Shown here in pieces: positions 29,105 through 37,258 of a stretch of 46,014 bases of DNA. Both the position numbers and the translations under genes were made by a program. Position 1 is the first letter of the stretch. Each line of letters opens with the position of its first letter. Origin of the DNA: an uncultured Bacteroides sp. (GTDB lineage Bacteria > Bacteroidota > Bacteroidia > Bacteroidales > Bacteroidaceae); contig NZ_CASFWU010000026.1 in the NCBI RefSeq assembly GCF_949298305.1, positions 1-46,014 on the forward strand, given 5' to 3'. Under the pieces are notes generated by a model, which worked only from the letters and a program-made list of their open reading frames with translations, ran no database searches and had not been told where the DNA came from.

Positions 29105-30784
29105 CTACTTGCGGGTGATGCGGAACCAGTCGATGTCCGCCCAGCCGCCGTCGTTGGTCGTGATGGCGGGCCGCGTGCAGAAGGTGCCCACCTTGGCGCC
29201 TATCCATTTCCCCTCGCGGGCCTGGAAGGCGCTGCCCAGGGGCTGGAACTTCTTGCCGTCCGTGCTGTAGCTGAAGCGGCAGTTCACCACCAGGTCGTGT
29301 CCGCCCTCGCTCTTGGCTATCTTGCGTCCGTCGCAGCTGAACCTTACGCGCAGGTAGACGGTGCTGTCCGCCACGGCGGTGGAGGCGTTCACCGCTTCGG
29401 GGCTGCCCTTGTCGGCCTTGCGGCAGGTCACCTGCGAGAGCACCAGCCCCCCGTCGGTATTCTCCAGCATCAGTCCGGCATAGTCCATGCCCATGACCAC
29501 CAGCCCCGTGCGTTCGCCCTTATACTTGGCCGTGGGTTTGAAGGTGAGCTTCAGGGTGGCGGTGAAGTTGGGGGCGGGCGTCTTCTGGAGCAGCAGGTTG
29601 GCCACGTCCCACAGGTTCTTGCAGTCGGCGGTCACGGGGTAGGAGTAGAGGCGCAGCAGGCTCCGGTCGCCGGCGCAGTAGGCCCACTTCTCGTTGATGT
29701 TGGCGTGCCACTGCCATTGGGGCGACAGGGTGTAGCCGTCGAACTCGTCGCTCTCCTGCGGGTTGCAGACGGGGTAGGTGCGGCCTACATTGGGTTTCTG
29801 CCAGGTCAGTACGGGCTCGCCGCAGCCGTCGCCGTCCGGGTCCGTGCCGATGACGGGCCATCCGTCCACCCACTTCATGGGTTGCAGGTGTACCAGCCGT
29901 CCGTAGGCGCCTACGTCCTGGAAGTGCAGGAACCAGTCCTCGCCTGTGGGCGTGTCCACCCAGGCTCCCTGATGGGGGCCGTTGACGGGGCTGTCGCCCT
30001 GTGCCAGCACGGTGCGCCACTCGTAGGGGCCGTAGACGTTCTTGGAGCGCAGCACCACCTGCCAGCCGGTGGGCACGCCTCCGGCGGGGTGGAAGATGTA
30101 GTAATAGCCGTCGCGCTTATAGAACTTGGGGCCTTCGCAGGTCTCGTGGGCCTCGTGTCCGTCGAAGACGATGCGCGACTGGGTGATGGCCCGCGTGGCG
30201 TCGGCGTTCAGTTCGCAGACGGCGATGACGCTCTTCAGGCCCGCACGGCTGCCGGCGTAGGCGTGGACCATGTACACGCGTCCGTCCTCGTCCCACAGGG
30301 GGCAGGTGTCGATGATGCCCTTTCCGGGCTTCACGAGCACGGGTTCGGTCCACGGCCCTTGCGGGTCTTTGGCCTTCACCATGAAGGCGCCCTGGTCGGG
30401 GTCGCCCCAGAAGATGTAGAACTCGCCGTTATGATGGCGGATGCTGGGCGCCCAGACGCGGTTGCCGTGTTCGGGGCGTTCGGGCGTCTCGACGGGGGGC
30501 AGGGCGTAGGGTACGGCGGCGCCGATGATGCGCCAGTTCACCAGGTCCTTGGAGTGGAGTATCTGCAAGCCGGGCAGGCAGTTGAAGCTGGACGAGGTCA
30601 GGTAGAAGTCGTCGCCCACGCGGCAGGCGTCCGGGTCGGAGTAGTCGGCATAGAGCACGGGATTCTTGTACTTCCCGTTGCCCAGGTCGGCACACCAGAC
30701 TTCGGAGACGTAGTCCGTCTGCTGGGCGGAGAGGGGCAGGGCGATGAGCAGGCCCAGCCCTGCGAGGAGGGGTTTGAGAGACAT
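29105..30784 (-). CDS. glycoside hydrolase family 43 (beta-xylosidase/alpha-L-arabinofuranosidase type), 559 aa
   Basis: Cleaves xylose or arabinose side groups from plant polysaccharides. Residues 1-20 form a Sec signal peptide ending in LSAQ. A five-bladed propeller covers about 38-330. The catalytic triad is visible: base D50 (YSDPDACRVGDDFY), pKa-modulating D159 (IIDTCPLWDEDG) and acid E217 (HETCEGPKFY). A C-terminal beta-sandwich (about 350-555, SDEFDGYTLSPQWQW to GWADIDWFRITRK) is the usual accessory domain of one GH43 branch. It lies 142 bases after the DUF4861 gene, in the same direction. Whether xylose or arabinose is released cannot be told by eye. Confidence 0.88.
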   Translation of the reverse strand: MSLKPLLAGLGLLIALPLSAQQTDYVSEVWCADLGNGKYKNPVLYADYSDPDACRVGDDFYLTSSSFNCLPGLQILHSKDLVNWRIIGAAVPYALPPVETPERPEHGNRVWAPSIRHHNGEFYIFWGDPDQGAFMVKAKDPQGPWTEPVLVKPGKGIIDTCPLWDEDGRVYMVHAYAGSRAGLKSVIAVCELNADATRAITQSRIVFDGHEAHETCEGPKFYKRDGYYYIFHPAGGVPTGWQVVLRSKNVYGPYEWRTVLAQGDSPVNGPHQGAWVDTPTGEDWFLHFQDVGAYGRLVHLQPMKWVDGWPVIGTDPDGDGCGEPVLTWQKPNVGRTYPVCNPQESDEFDGYTLSPQWQWHANINEKWAYCAGDRSLLRLYSYPVTADCKNLWDVANLLLQKTPAPNFTATLKLTFKPTAKYKGERTGLVVMGMDYAGLMLENTDGGLVLSQVTCRKADKGSPEAVNASTAVADSTVYLRVRFSCDGRKIAKSEGGHDLVVNCRFSYSTDGKKFQPLGSAFQAREGKWIGAKVGTFCTRPAITTNDGGWADIDWFRITRK

Positions 30785-30926
30785 TGGGGAATGATTAATG
30801 GTTAATGGTTAATGATAAATGGTTAATGGTGGATGAAACGCAGATTTACGCAGATTTACGCAGTTTGGTTCCTATAATCTCTGCGCCATCCGCGTCTAAA
30901 AAATGTGTATCGGCTTCCGGCCGGCT
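30785..30926. repeat. short tandem repeats between GH43 and DUF4861 genes
   Basis: TAATGGT-type units are repeated four times at about 30793-30830 (ATTAATGGTTAATGGTTAATG), followed by CGCAGATTTA twice plus CGCAG (30839-30863). The ACGCAGAT core is shared with the hairpin at 37145-37234. Confidence 0.6.
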
Positions 30927-32168
30927 TTATGGCTCGATGCTGATGCTGACGCGGGCCGGATGCTCCAGTCCGTCTTTCCACTCCTCCATGTAGGCAAACC
31001 AGGCTTCGGGCGAGGGGTAGCCGAAGGTCTCCTTGCGCGAGGTGAACATGGTGTGGTAGTGGAAGCGGTCGCTGCCGGGGGCCGAGACGGTGTAGAGGAA
31101 GTTGTCCTCGTCCTTCACCTCCTGCCCCACGTACTTGCGGGGGATGCAGGTGGCTATGCCCACGGTCTCCTTGGCGTACTTCACCGTGTCCGTCACGGGC
31201 CAGTGGCGTCCCCAGCTGCCCACCAGTCCGCGGTGGTCGGAGTGGGCGAGGGTCTCGTTGCCCATGATGTTCTGTACGCCCGTGCAGAACACTTCGTCCT
31301 GCAAGGGGGCGGAGAAGAAGGTCTCCACCCGCAGGTCGCGGTGTCCGGCGTAGAGGATGTAGCGGTTGGTCATGTCCAGTTCCTTGCCCCGGTATTCCCA
31401 GCCCTTGACCTCCACGTCCACCACGGTGCGCACAGGTCCGTATGCCAGGATGCGCTCCGTGCGGCTGGCTATGGGCTCGATGTGGGTGGCACGGGTGCCG
31501 TCCCATCCTTTCAGCGCGCCCACGCCGCAGCTGTTGCCCACCATCAGCACGTCGTCGCCGAAGCCGCGCGCCAGTTGCCGGTCGGTGGGGTAGAACTGGC
31601 TCTCCTTCAGCTCCAGCCCCTTGTTGAACTTGCCGTAGGGGTCTACCGTCTGCTTCTGGTTGAAGTAGATGCGGTAGGCCACCAGTTCGGACTCGAACAT
31701 GGGGCCGTGGCCTTGCAGCATGTTGTAGAAGTTGGTGGTGCCGGGCACGGTGATGGCCTGCGTGGGGGCGTGCTTCTGCTTCTTGGCGTCCTTCACCAGC
31801 ATCTGGGCGAATACGCGGGCGGGATAGCTGCGGCCGGTCTTCTCGGAGGAGAGGGTGACGGTCAGCCGCCGGGTGCTGCGTGCGGGCAGGTCGATGACGA
31901 AGGCCAGTTCGTCGGCCTTGCGGTCGCCGTCCAGGTCGTCCAGTTGCGAGGGTATTTCGCGGTCGCCGTCCGTGACCGTGGCCGACTGCACGCGGAATGC
32001 GGGCTTCACTTCCGCCAGCCGGATGACCACGGGCTCGTCCGTCTTGTCGCGGTTCCAGTCGTTGCCGACTGTCACCGTCAGGCGGACGGTGGTGGCACCG
32101 GTGGCCTGCTGTGCGCTCACGGGGAGGCCGCACAGCAGGCACAGGATGAAGAGTAGGTTCGTTTTCAT
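30927..32168 (-). CDS. DUF4861-family secreted protein of a pectin locus, 413 aa
   Basis: Residues 1-19 form a signal peptide (LLFILCLLCGLPVSAQ). A first beta-domain runs to about 115 (VRLTVTVGNDWNRDKTDEPVVI; DDLDGDRKADELAFVIDLP). The larger second domain has motifs typical of DUF4861: QGHGPMFESELVAYRIYF, YGKFNKGLELKESQFY, GNSCGVGALKGWDG and RDLRVETFF. Several invariant-looking His, Glu and Asp residues suggest an enzyme. Family members occur in pectin and rhamnogalacturonan PULs, but I know of no firmly established activity. It starts 16 bases after the GH28 gene and is surely co-transcribed with it. An unassigned pectin-debranching or deacylating activity is possible. Confidence 0.78.
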   Translation of the reverse strand: MKTNLLFILCLLCGLPVSAQQATGATTVRLTVTVGNDWNRDKTDEPVVIRLAEVKPAFRVQSATVTDGDREIPSQLDDLDGDRKADELAFVIDLPARSTRRLTVTLSSEKTGRSYPARVFAQMLVKDAKKQKHAPTQAITVPGTTNFYNMLQGHGPMFESELVAYRIYFNQKQTVDPYGKFNKGLELKESQFYPTDRQLARGFGDDVLMVGNSCGVGALKGWDGTRATHIEPIASRTERILAYGPVRTVVDVEVKGWEYRGKELDMTNRYILYAGHRDLRVETFFSAPLQDEVFCTGVQNIMGNETLAHSDHRGLVGSWGRHWPVTDTVKYAKETVGIATCIPRKYVGQEVKDEDNFLYTVSAPGSDRFHYHTMFTSRKETFGYPSPEAWFAYMEEWKDGLEHPARVSISIEP

Positions 32169-32184
32169 GGTGCTGGCAGGCTGG

Positions 32185-33795
32185 TTACAGCTCGATGGCC
32201 TGTGCTTTGGCCGAGGGGTTGTTGTGGGTCTGTCCGTTCACCGTCACGTTCTCGGCGTTCTTGATTTGCAGCACGTCGCCCTTGGTTTCGATGCGGATGT
32301 TCTCCAGGGTCACGTTCTTGGCCTGGCTGATGACGATGCCGCTCTTGGCCTGGCTGATGACCACGTTCTTCACGCTGACCCCTTCAATTGGCATTTCGGG
32401 CAGGCCGTTGAAGAACATGGCGCGTCCCGAGCCCTTGCAGATGACGTTGCTGATGTGGATGTCGCGGAAGGCGGGTGTCTCTTCGGTGACGGCGGGGATG
32501 TTGGCCTTCATGCGGTTTTGCAGGTCGGCTTCGGTCTCTTCGCCGGCCGCCTTGCCGCCATAGAAGAGGTCGAACAGCAGGGGTTCGTGGGGAATGTCAA
32601 TCATGTGGATGTTGTCGATGTAGATGCCTTCCACCACGCCGCCACGGCCGCGGGTGCTCTTGAAGCGCAGGCCTACGTCGGTGCCCAGGAAGGTGCAGTC
32701 GGCCACGTAGATGTTCTTCACGCCGCCCGACATCTCGCTGCCCACCACGAAGCCGCCGTGTCCGTGCAGCACGGTGTTGTTCTTCACAATCACGTTCTGG
32801 CAGGGCTCGCCGCGCTTGCGGCCGTCCTCGTCCTTGCCGGACTTGATGCAGATGGCGTCATCGCCGGCGTCGAACACGTTGTTCACAATCAGGGCGTTCT
32901 TGCACGACTCCAGGTCCAGTGCGTCGCCGTTCTGCGAGTACCAGGGGTTGAACACCTTCACGTTGCGGATGGTGATGTGTTCGCACGAGAGCGGGTGCAG
33001 GCACCAGCTGGGCGAGTTCTTGAAGGTGACGCCTTCCAGCAGCACCTTCTTGCTCTTCACGATGTTGAGCAGCACCGGGCGCAGCCACGGGCGTATCTCG
33101 TTCCATTCTTCGTCGGTCTCGATGCCTTCGGGGTTGTTGAAGTCCTTGCAGGCCATGGCACCTTTCAGCGAGCCTTCGGTGGGGTACCAGACGTCGTCCT
33201 TCACCACGCCGCCCGTCTTGACGAGGCTGTTCCATTGCGAGGAGGTCATCTTGCCCTTCTTCACGGGGCGCCAGCTGTCGCCCGAGCCGTCGAACACGCC
33301 GTGTCCCGTGATGGCAATGTTCTCAGCGTTCCGGGCCGAGATGGGCGACTGGCAGCGGCGGGTGTTCAGTCCCTCGAACGAGGTGCTGATGATGGGGTAG
33401 GCGTTGAAGTCGTCCGTGAAGATGACCAGCGCGTTTTTCTCTGTATAGAGGTTGACGTTGCTCAGCAGTTCGATGGGGCCTGTCAGCCAGAGGCCTTCGG
33501 GAATGATGACCTTGCCGCCTCCCTTTTCGTTGACGGCCTTGATGGCCTTGTTGATGGCTTCCGTGTTCAGGGTGATGCCGTCGCTCTGGGCTCCGAAGTC
33601 CGTGATGCTTGCCTCGTAGGCAGGAAAGACGGGTTGTTCCACCTTGGGCATGTCGAAGGGCAGTCCGGCATAGAGGAGGCTTTCGTCCGTTTGTGCGGTT
33701 GCGACCTGTTGCTTCTCGTTGGTTGCACAAGCTTGGTTTGCCAGCAGCAGGAAGGCAAGTGCGGAAAGTGAAAATAACTGTTTCAGTGTGTTCAT
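32185..33795 (-). CDS. glycoside hydrolase family 28 polygalacturonase-type enzyme, 536 aa
   Basis: Hydrolyses alpha-1,4-galacturonic acid linkages in pectin, endo or exo. An N-terminal signal (FSLSALAFLLLANQAC) directs export; C23 may be lipidated, although the lipobox is not ideal. The right-handed beta-helix carries the four GH28 motifs: NGD (N289-D291, usual NTD) in SQNGDALDL, DD (D312, D313) in GDDAICIKSG, GHG (G345-G347) in LHGHGGFVVG, and RFK (R377-K379, usual RIK). The three catalytic aspartates are thus D291, D312 and D313. First gene of the block GH28-DUF4861-GH43, with a -7 box TATTTTTG at 33954-33961 on the minus strand. Length is greater than that of fungal enzymes, as in Bacteroides exo-acting members. 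Confidence 0.9.
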   Translation of the reverse strand: MNTLKQLFSLSALAFLLLANQACATNEKQQVATAQTDESLLYAGLPFDMPKVEQPVFPAYEASITDFGAQSDGITLNTEAINKAIKAVNEKGGGKVIIPEGLWLTGPIELLSNVNLYTEKNALVIFTDDFNAYPIISTSFEGLNTRRCQSPISARNAENIAITGHGVFDGSGDSWRPVKKGKMTSSQWNSLVKTGGVVKDDVWYPTEGSLKGAMACKDFNNPEGIETDEEWNEIRPWLRPVLLNIVKSKKVLLEGVTFKNSPSWCLHPLSCEHITIRNVKVFNPWYSQNGDALDLESCKNALIVNNVFDAGDDAICIKSGKDEDGRKRGEPCQNVIVKNNTVLHGHGGFVVGSEMSGGVKNIYVADCTFLGTDVGLRFKSTRGRGGVVEGIYIDNIHMIDIPHEPLLFDLFYGGKAAGEETEADLQNRMKANIPAVTEETPAFRDIHISNVICKGSGRAMFFNGLPEMPIEGVSVKNVVISQAKSGIVISQAKNVTLENIRIETKGDVLQIKNAENVTVNGQTHNNPSAKAQAIEL

Positions 33796-34241
33796 CGATA
33801 TATGATTATTAATGTTAATTCTTCGTCTCTTGCTTGTCGGCTCCTCCGCAGGCGGCTCTCCCGAGCGGCTTGCGAAGGTCCTGACAACGGTTCAAGTAAA
33901 CCTAATTCTAACCTTAAATAACTACTTGCTTATGTCTCGCTATTTACCGTTTGCAAAAATATCCGCCTTCGCCTGAAACCGTGTGTACTAATTGTTGCAT
34001 TTGGTGCATTTTTTGTCATTTTGCCCCTTCTGTAGCCCCCTGTGACGCGTCATAGCCTTAAAAATTAGTTACTTATTTGGCGGTGCGCTCAAATTCCACT
34101 ATCTTTGCAGCCTCTTTTCAAAGAAGATGGAAAGAGAGTGGGGGAGTAAAAAACGGTCTTTTTCATCCATGGTGCCGCACTTGCCCTGTGGCGGATGACA
34201 CTTCCCCGAGACAAGTATTTTTATTACTAATAAATATAGGT
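33796..34241. other. divergent promoter region between GH28 and fabI
   Basis: 446 bases. The minus-strand promoter of the GH28 block has TATTTTTG at 33954-33961 and a leader of about 150 bases. The plus-strand fabI promoter is listed separately. An unexplained GC-rich patch lies at 33835-33890. No gene is supported. Confidence 0.6.
34076..34107 (+). promoter_or_regulatory. fabI promoter
   Basis: TTTG (34076-34079) and TATCTTTG (34100-34107) with a 20-base spacer match the Bacteroides vegetative consensus. The 5' leader to the fabI ATG is about 130 bases. Confidence 0.72.
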
Positions 34242-35099
34242 ATGAGTTACAATTTGCTGAAAGGAAAGAGAGGCATCATCTTCGGTGCCCTGAATGAACA
34301 GTCCATCGCTTGGAAGGTAGCCGAGAAGGCTGTTGAAGAAGGTGCTGTCATTACATTGTCCAATACACCGGTTGCCGTCCGCATGGGTGAAGTATCGGCG
34401 CTTGCCGAGAAGCTGAACTGCGAGGTGATTCCGGCCGACGCTACCAGCGTGGAAGATTTGGAGAATGTGTTCAAACGTTCCATGGAAGTGCTGGGCGGTC
34501 AGGTTGACTTCGTGCTCCACTCTATCGGCATGTCTCCCAACGTACGCAAGAAACGTACATACGATGACTTGGATTACGATATGCTGTCCAAGACACTGGA
34601 CATTTCGGCCGTTTCTTTCCACAAGATGATACAGTCCGCCAAGAAGCTGGATGCCATTGCCGAGTACGGCTCCATCCTGGCTCTGAGCTACGTGGCCGCA
34701 CAGCGTACGTTCTATGGCTACAACGACATGGCCGATGCCAAGGCTTTGCTCGAATCCATTGCCCGCAGCTTCGGTTACATCTATGGCCGCGAACATCACG
34801 TGCGTGTCAACACCATCTCCCAGTCGCCTACCATGACTACGGCCGGTTCGGGCGTGAAGGGAATGGACAAACTGTTCGACTTTGCCAACCGCATGTCTCC
34901 GCTGGGCAACGCTTCGGCCGACGAATGTGCCGACTATTGCATCGTGATGTTCTCTGACCTGACCCGCAAGGTGACCATGCAGAACCTGTATCACGACGGC
35001 GGCTTCTCCAGCGTGGGCATGAGCCTTCGTGCCATGGCCACTTACGAAAAGGGTCTGGATGAATACAAGGACGCCAACGGTAAGATTATCTACGGATAA
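34242..35099 (+). CDS. fabI: enoyl-[acyl-carrier-protein] reductase (NADH), 285 aa
   Basis: Reduces enoyl-ACP to acyl-ACP, the last step of each fatty-acid elongation cycle. Start chosen at ATG 34242 (MSYNLLKGKRGIIFGALN); the longer frame back to 34077 runs through the promoter and leader. The cofactor-binding N-terminus reads GIIFGALNEQSIAW (residues 11-24), the FabI form of the Rossmann motif. HSIG (93-96) and the catalytic pair Y160 and K167 (YNDMADAK, a Y-x6-K spacing typical of FabI) follow. The substrate-binding loop includes SQSPTMTTAGSG. Length fits. Single-gene unit with a strong promoter and a terminator behind it. FabI is the triclosan target in other bacteria. Confidence 0.93.
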   Translation: MSYNLLKGKRGIIFGALNEQSIAWKVAEKAVEEGAVITLSNTPVAVRMGEVSALAEKLNCEVIPADATSVEDLENVFKRSMEVLGGQVDFVLHSIGMSPNVRKKRTYDDLDYDMLSKTLDISAVSFHKMIQSAKKLDAIAEYGSILALSYVAAQRTFYGYNDMADAKALLESIARSFGYIYGREHHVRVNTISQSPTMTTAGSGVKGMDKLFDFANRMSPLGNASADECADYCIVMFSDLTRKVTMQNLYHDGGFSSVGMSLRAMATYEKGLDEYKDANGKIIYG

Positions 35100-35114
35100 A
35101 TATCAATCAATGCT

Positions 35115-35170
35115 GAATGGAGAATGGATAGGGGAGGTTCCTCCCTTGTCGGTTCTCCATTCTTTTTTTG
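35115..35170 (+). terminator. fabI terminator
   Basis: GAATGGAGAA (35115-35124) pairs with TTCTCCATTC (35153-35162), with an inner GGGAGG/CCTCCC stem, and is followed by seven T residues. Confidence 0.85.
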
Positions 35171-35200
35171 TTCAATTTCTTAATGCTTCATTGACCGAAG

Positions 35201-35908
35201 ATGGAACCTGCTCTTTACCTTCTGCCCGTCACCCTGGGCGACACGCCGCTGGAACGCGTATTGCCTTCTTATAATAAGGAAATCATTGCCGGCATCCGGC
35301 ATTTCATTGTGGAGGACGTGCGCTCGGCGCGCCGTTTCCTGAAGAAAGTGGACAGGGAGACTGACATTGATGCGCTGACTTTCTATCCGCTGAACAAGCA
35401 TACGTCGCCCGAAGAGATTTCCGGCTATCTGAAACCGCTGGAAGAAGGTTTCTCCATGGGCGTGATTTCCGAAGCGGGTTGTCCGGCAGTGGCCGACCCG
35501 GGTGCCGACGTGGTGGGCATTGCGCAGCGCAAGAACCTGCGGGTAGTACCGTTGGTGGGACCTTCGTCCATCATCCTGTCTGTCATGGCTTCGGGCTTCA
35601 ACGGACAGAGCTTTGCCTTCAACGGCTATCTGCCCATCGAAGCGGGTGAGCGTGGCAAGCGGCTGAAGCAGTTGGAACAGCGGGCTTATGCCGAGCAGCA
35701 GACCCAGCTTTTCATCGAGACTCCTTACCGCAACAACAAGATGGTGGAGGATATTCTGCACAACTGCCGTCCGCAGACGAGGCTTTGCATCGCTGCCAAC
35801 ATCACTTGCGAGGGCGAGTACATCAGGACGCGCACCGTGCGCGAGTGGCAGACGGGCGGAGTGCCCGACCTTTCTAAAGTCCCTTGTATTTTTCTCTTGT
35901 ACAAATAA
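35201..35908 (+). CDS. SAM-dependent methyltransferase, tetrapyrrole-methylase fold (RsmI-like), 235 aa
   Basis: Probable methyltransferase of the tetrapyrrole-methylase superfamily, related to RsmI, which methylates C1402 of 16S rRNA. The N-terminus LYLLPVTLGDTPLERVLP replaces the usual GTPIGN start. Residues about 88-104 show the central motif ISEAGCPAVADPGADVV. Then come VVPLVGPSS, FAFNGYLP (the RsmI 'F-GFLP' motif) and FIETPYRNNKM. The C-terminal winged domain of RsmI is absent, so it is a shorter paralogue with an unknown target. It starts 30 bases after the fabI terminator, with no clear promoter. Its last 35 bases overlap the 3' end of the convergent membrane-protein gene. Confidence 0.85.
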   Translation: MEPALYLLPVTLGDTPLERVLPSYNKEIIAGIRHFIVEDVRSARRFLKKVDRETDIDALTFYPLNKHTSPEEISGYLKPLEEGFSMGVISEAGCPAVADPGADVVGIAQRKNLRVVPLVGPSSIILSVMASGFNGQSFAFNGYLPIEAGERGKRLKQLEQRAYAEQQTQLFIETPYRNNKMVEDILHNCRPQTRLCIAANITCEGEYIRTRTVREWQTGGVPDLSKVPCIFLLYK

Positions 35909-36992
35909 CCGATTTCAGGTATTCGTATTCGTTCTCAAAGCAACTGCTGAAGTAGTTGTGGCCGATGTCGTACTTGATTTGCTGGAAAGTCCAGAGTTTG
36001 GCGTTCTTCAGTCCGGCACTGTACAGGAGGGTGTCGTCTTCAATGTCCAGCAGGAAAAGGAATATCAGGCGGTTGGTGACCTGGTTCTTGAAATGGTATT
36101 TCAGGCTGAAGCGCAACTTGTCCGGTGCAATGGCAGGAAAGGTCTGTTTCAGGATGCGTTCCGCTCCTTGTTTCAAGCTCTCTCCGTAGGTCAGGAAAGT
36201 TTCCATCGGCAAGTCCATCCTTCCTTTTTCCAGCAGACAGCACTGCGGACGTGAGGCCAAGAACAACATGCCTTGTGAGGCTACGGCAATCCGCACGACG
36301 GGACAGATGAACTTATTCTTCTTTCTGATGAGCTCGGCGACAGGCATTTTCCCGAGTATCTTTCCTTGTATGTTTACGATGGGCAGGAAGCGCGTGTGCT
36401 TCATAATCGTGTTGAAATAACAGATGCCCAGTTGGTTGAACAGAATGCTTACGACGAATACGGCAGGAGGAACGATGTGGAAGAGGATGAGGCGGGCTGT
36501 GTCACTGAGCGGTGAACGGAAAAGCAGGGTGCAGCCAATGGCCAGAAAATGGAGAAGCCCCGTCAGCAGCACGACACGCGATGTCACGACGGCCGCTTCG
36601 ATTCCTTGGGTCAGCAGTTGCTTGTACTTATTCCGGGGCTTGTCCGGTGCGGAGGACCGGTGCCTTCTGTGCAGCAACAGAATGACGGCAGGCGATACCA
36701 ATGCGCTTATTTCCAAAATGAAGGGGGCGGACTGTGGCGGATTGCTGCTGCCTGTGAAGAAGATGAACGCGGACATCAGCACCAGCATTCCGGTGGTGGC
36801 ATAGAGTATCAGGGGAGGGATGAGGCTCTTCCTGCACAGGAACAGGCAGGTACATTCGATAACTCCTACACCTGCACCGATGTAGACTGACATGTCATTC
36901 GTTATGAATTCACCTAATAGAATGGATATGATAACGGGGATAAATCCCAATGACATATTGAACTGAGATGACAAGACTCCAGGTTGACGCAT
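35874..36992 (-). CDS. polytopic membrane protein with C-terminal Nudix-like domain, 372 aa
   Basis: The N-terminal 200 residues hold about six membrane segments (for example LGFIPVIISILLGEFI, LILYATTGMLVLMSAFIFF, LVSPAVILLLH, VVLLTGLLHFLAIGCTLLF, IVPPAVFVVSILFNQLG). The soluble C-terminal 170 residues read like a Nudix fold (FLPIVNIQGKILGK; CPVVRIAVASQGMLFLASR; ETFLTYGESLKQGAERILKQTF), but the REUXEE catalytic core of the Nudix box is missing, so it may bind a nucleotide-like ligand without hydrolysis. Start at ATG 36992, or possibly ATG 36956 (MSLGF). Convergent with and overlapping the methyltransferase gene. I do not recognise a named family; membrane sensing is only a suggestion. Confidence 0.72.
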   Translation of the reverse strand: MRQPGVLSSQFNMSLGFIPVIISILLGEFITNDMSVYIGAGVGVIECTCLFLCRKSLIPPLILYATTGMLVLMSAFIFFTGSSNPPQSAPFILEISALVSPAVILLLHRRHRSSAPDKPRNKYKQLLTQGIEAAVVTSRVVLLTGLLHFLAIGCTLLFRSPLSDTARLILFHIVPPAVFVVSILFNQLGICYFNTIMKHTRFLPIVNIQGKILGKMPVAELIRKKNKFICPVVRIAVASQGMLFLASRPQCCLLEKGRMDLPMETFLTYGESLKQGAERILKQTFPAIAPDKLRFSLKYHFKNQVTNRLIFLFLLDIEDDTLLYSAGLKNAKLWTFQQIKYDIGHNYFSSCFENEYEYLKSVICTREKYKGL

Positions 36993-37144
36993 TGTTTGTA
37001 CGATTTGCCGTTTTCAACTTGTGTAACAATTGCACCCCCTAAAGGTTCAGTTCTTTAACTTCCTTTAAAGTTTGCGCGCTCGGTTTATAAGCAGCATCTG
37101 AAATCAGAACTCTGAAATCTCAGGTGTCTTCCGTGGTGAGAAAT

Positions 37145-37234
37145 GGTACGCAGATGACGCAGATAAAACAGATGACCACAGGAATTATCAAAGAAAAGAC
37201 TGAAAATCCGTCCCATCTGTGTCATCTGTGTGCC
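37145..37234. repeat. 20-bp hairpin with CAGATGACGCAGAT arms
   Basis: Bases 37145-37164 can pair with 37215-37234 over all 20 positions if wobble pairs are counted; the loop is 50 bases. It lies between lipA and the membrane-protein gene and may end the trpS-DPP4-lipA transcript. The ACGCAGAT core recurs near 30,840. Confidence 0.6.
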
Positions 37235-37258
37235 ATCCAACACTCACTTACTCTGAAA

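Noticed and set aside
28586..30805. 739-codon plus-strand frame
   Set aside because: Antisense to the GH43 gene, which has a complete signal peptide and catalytic triad.
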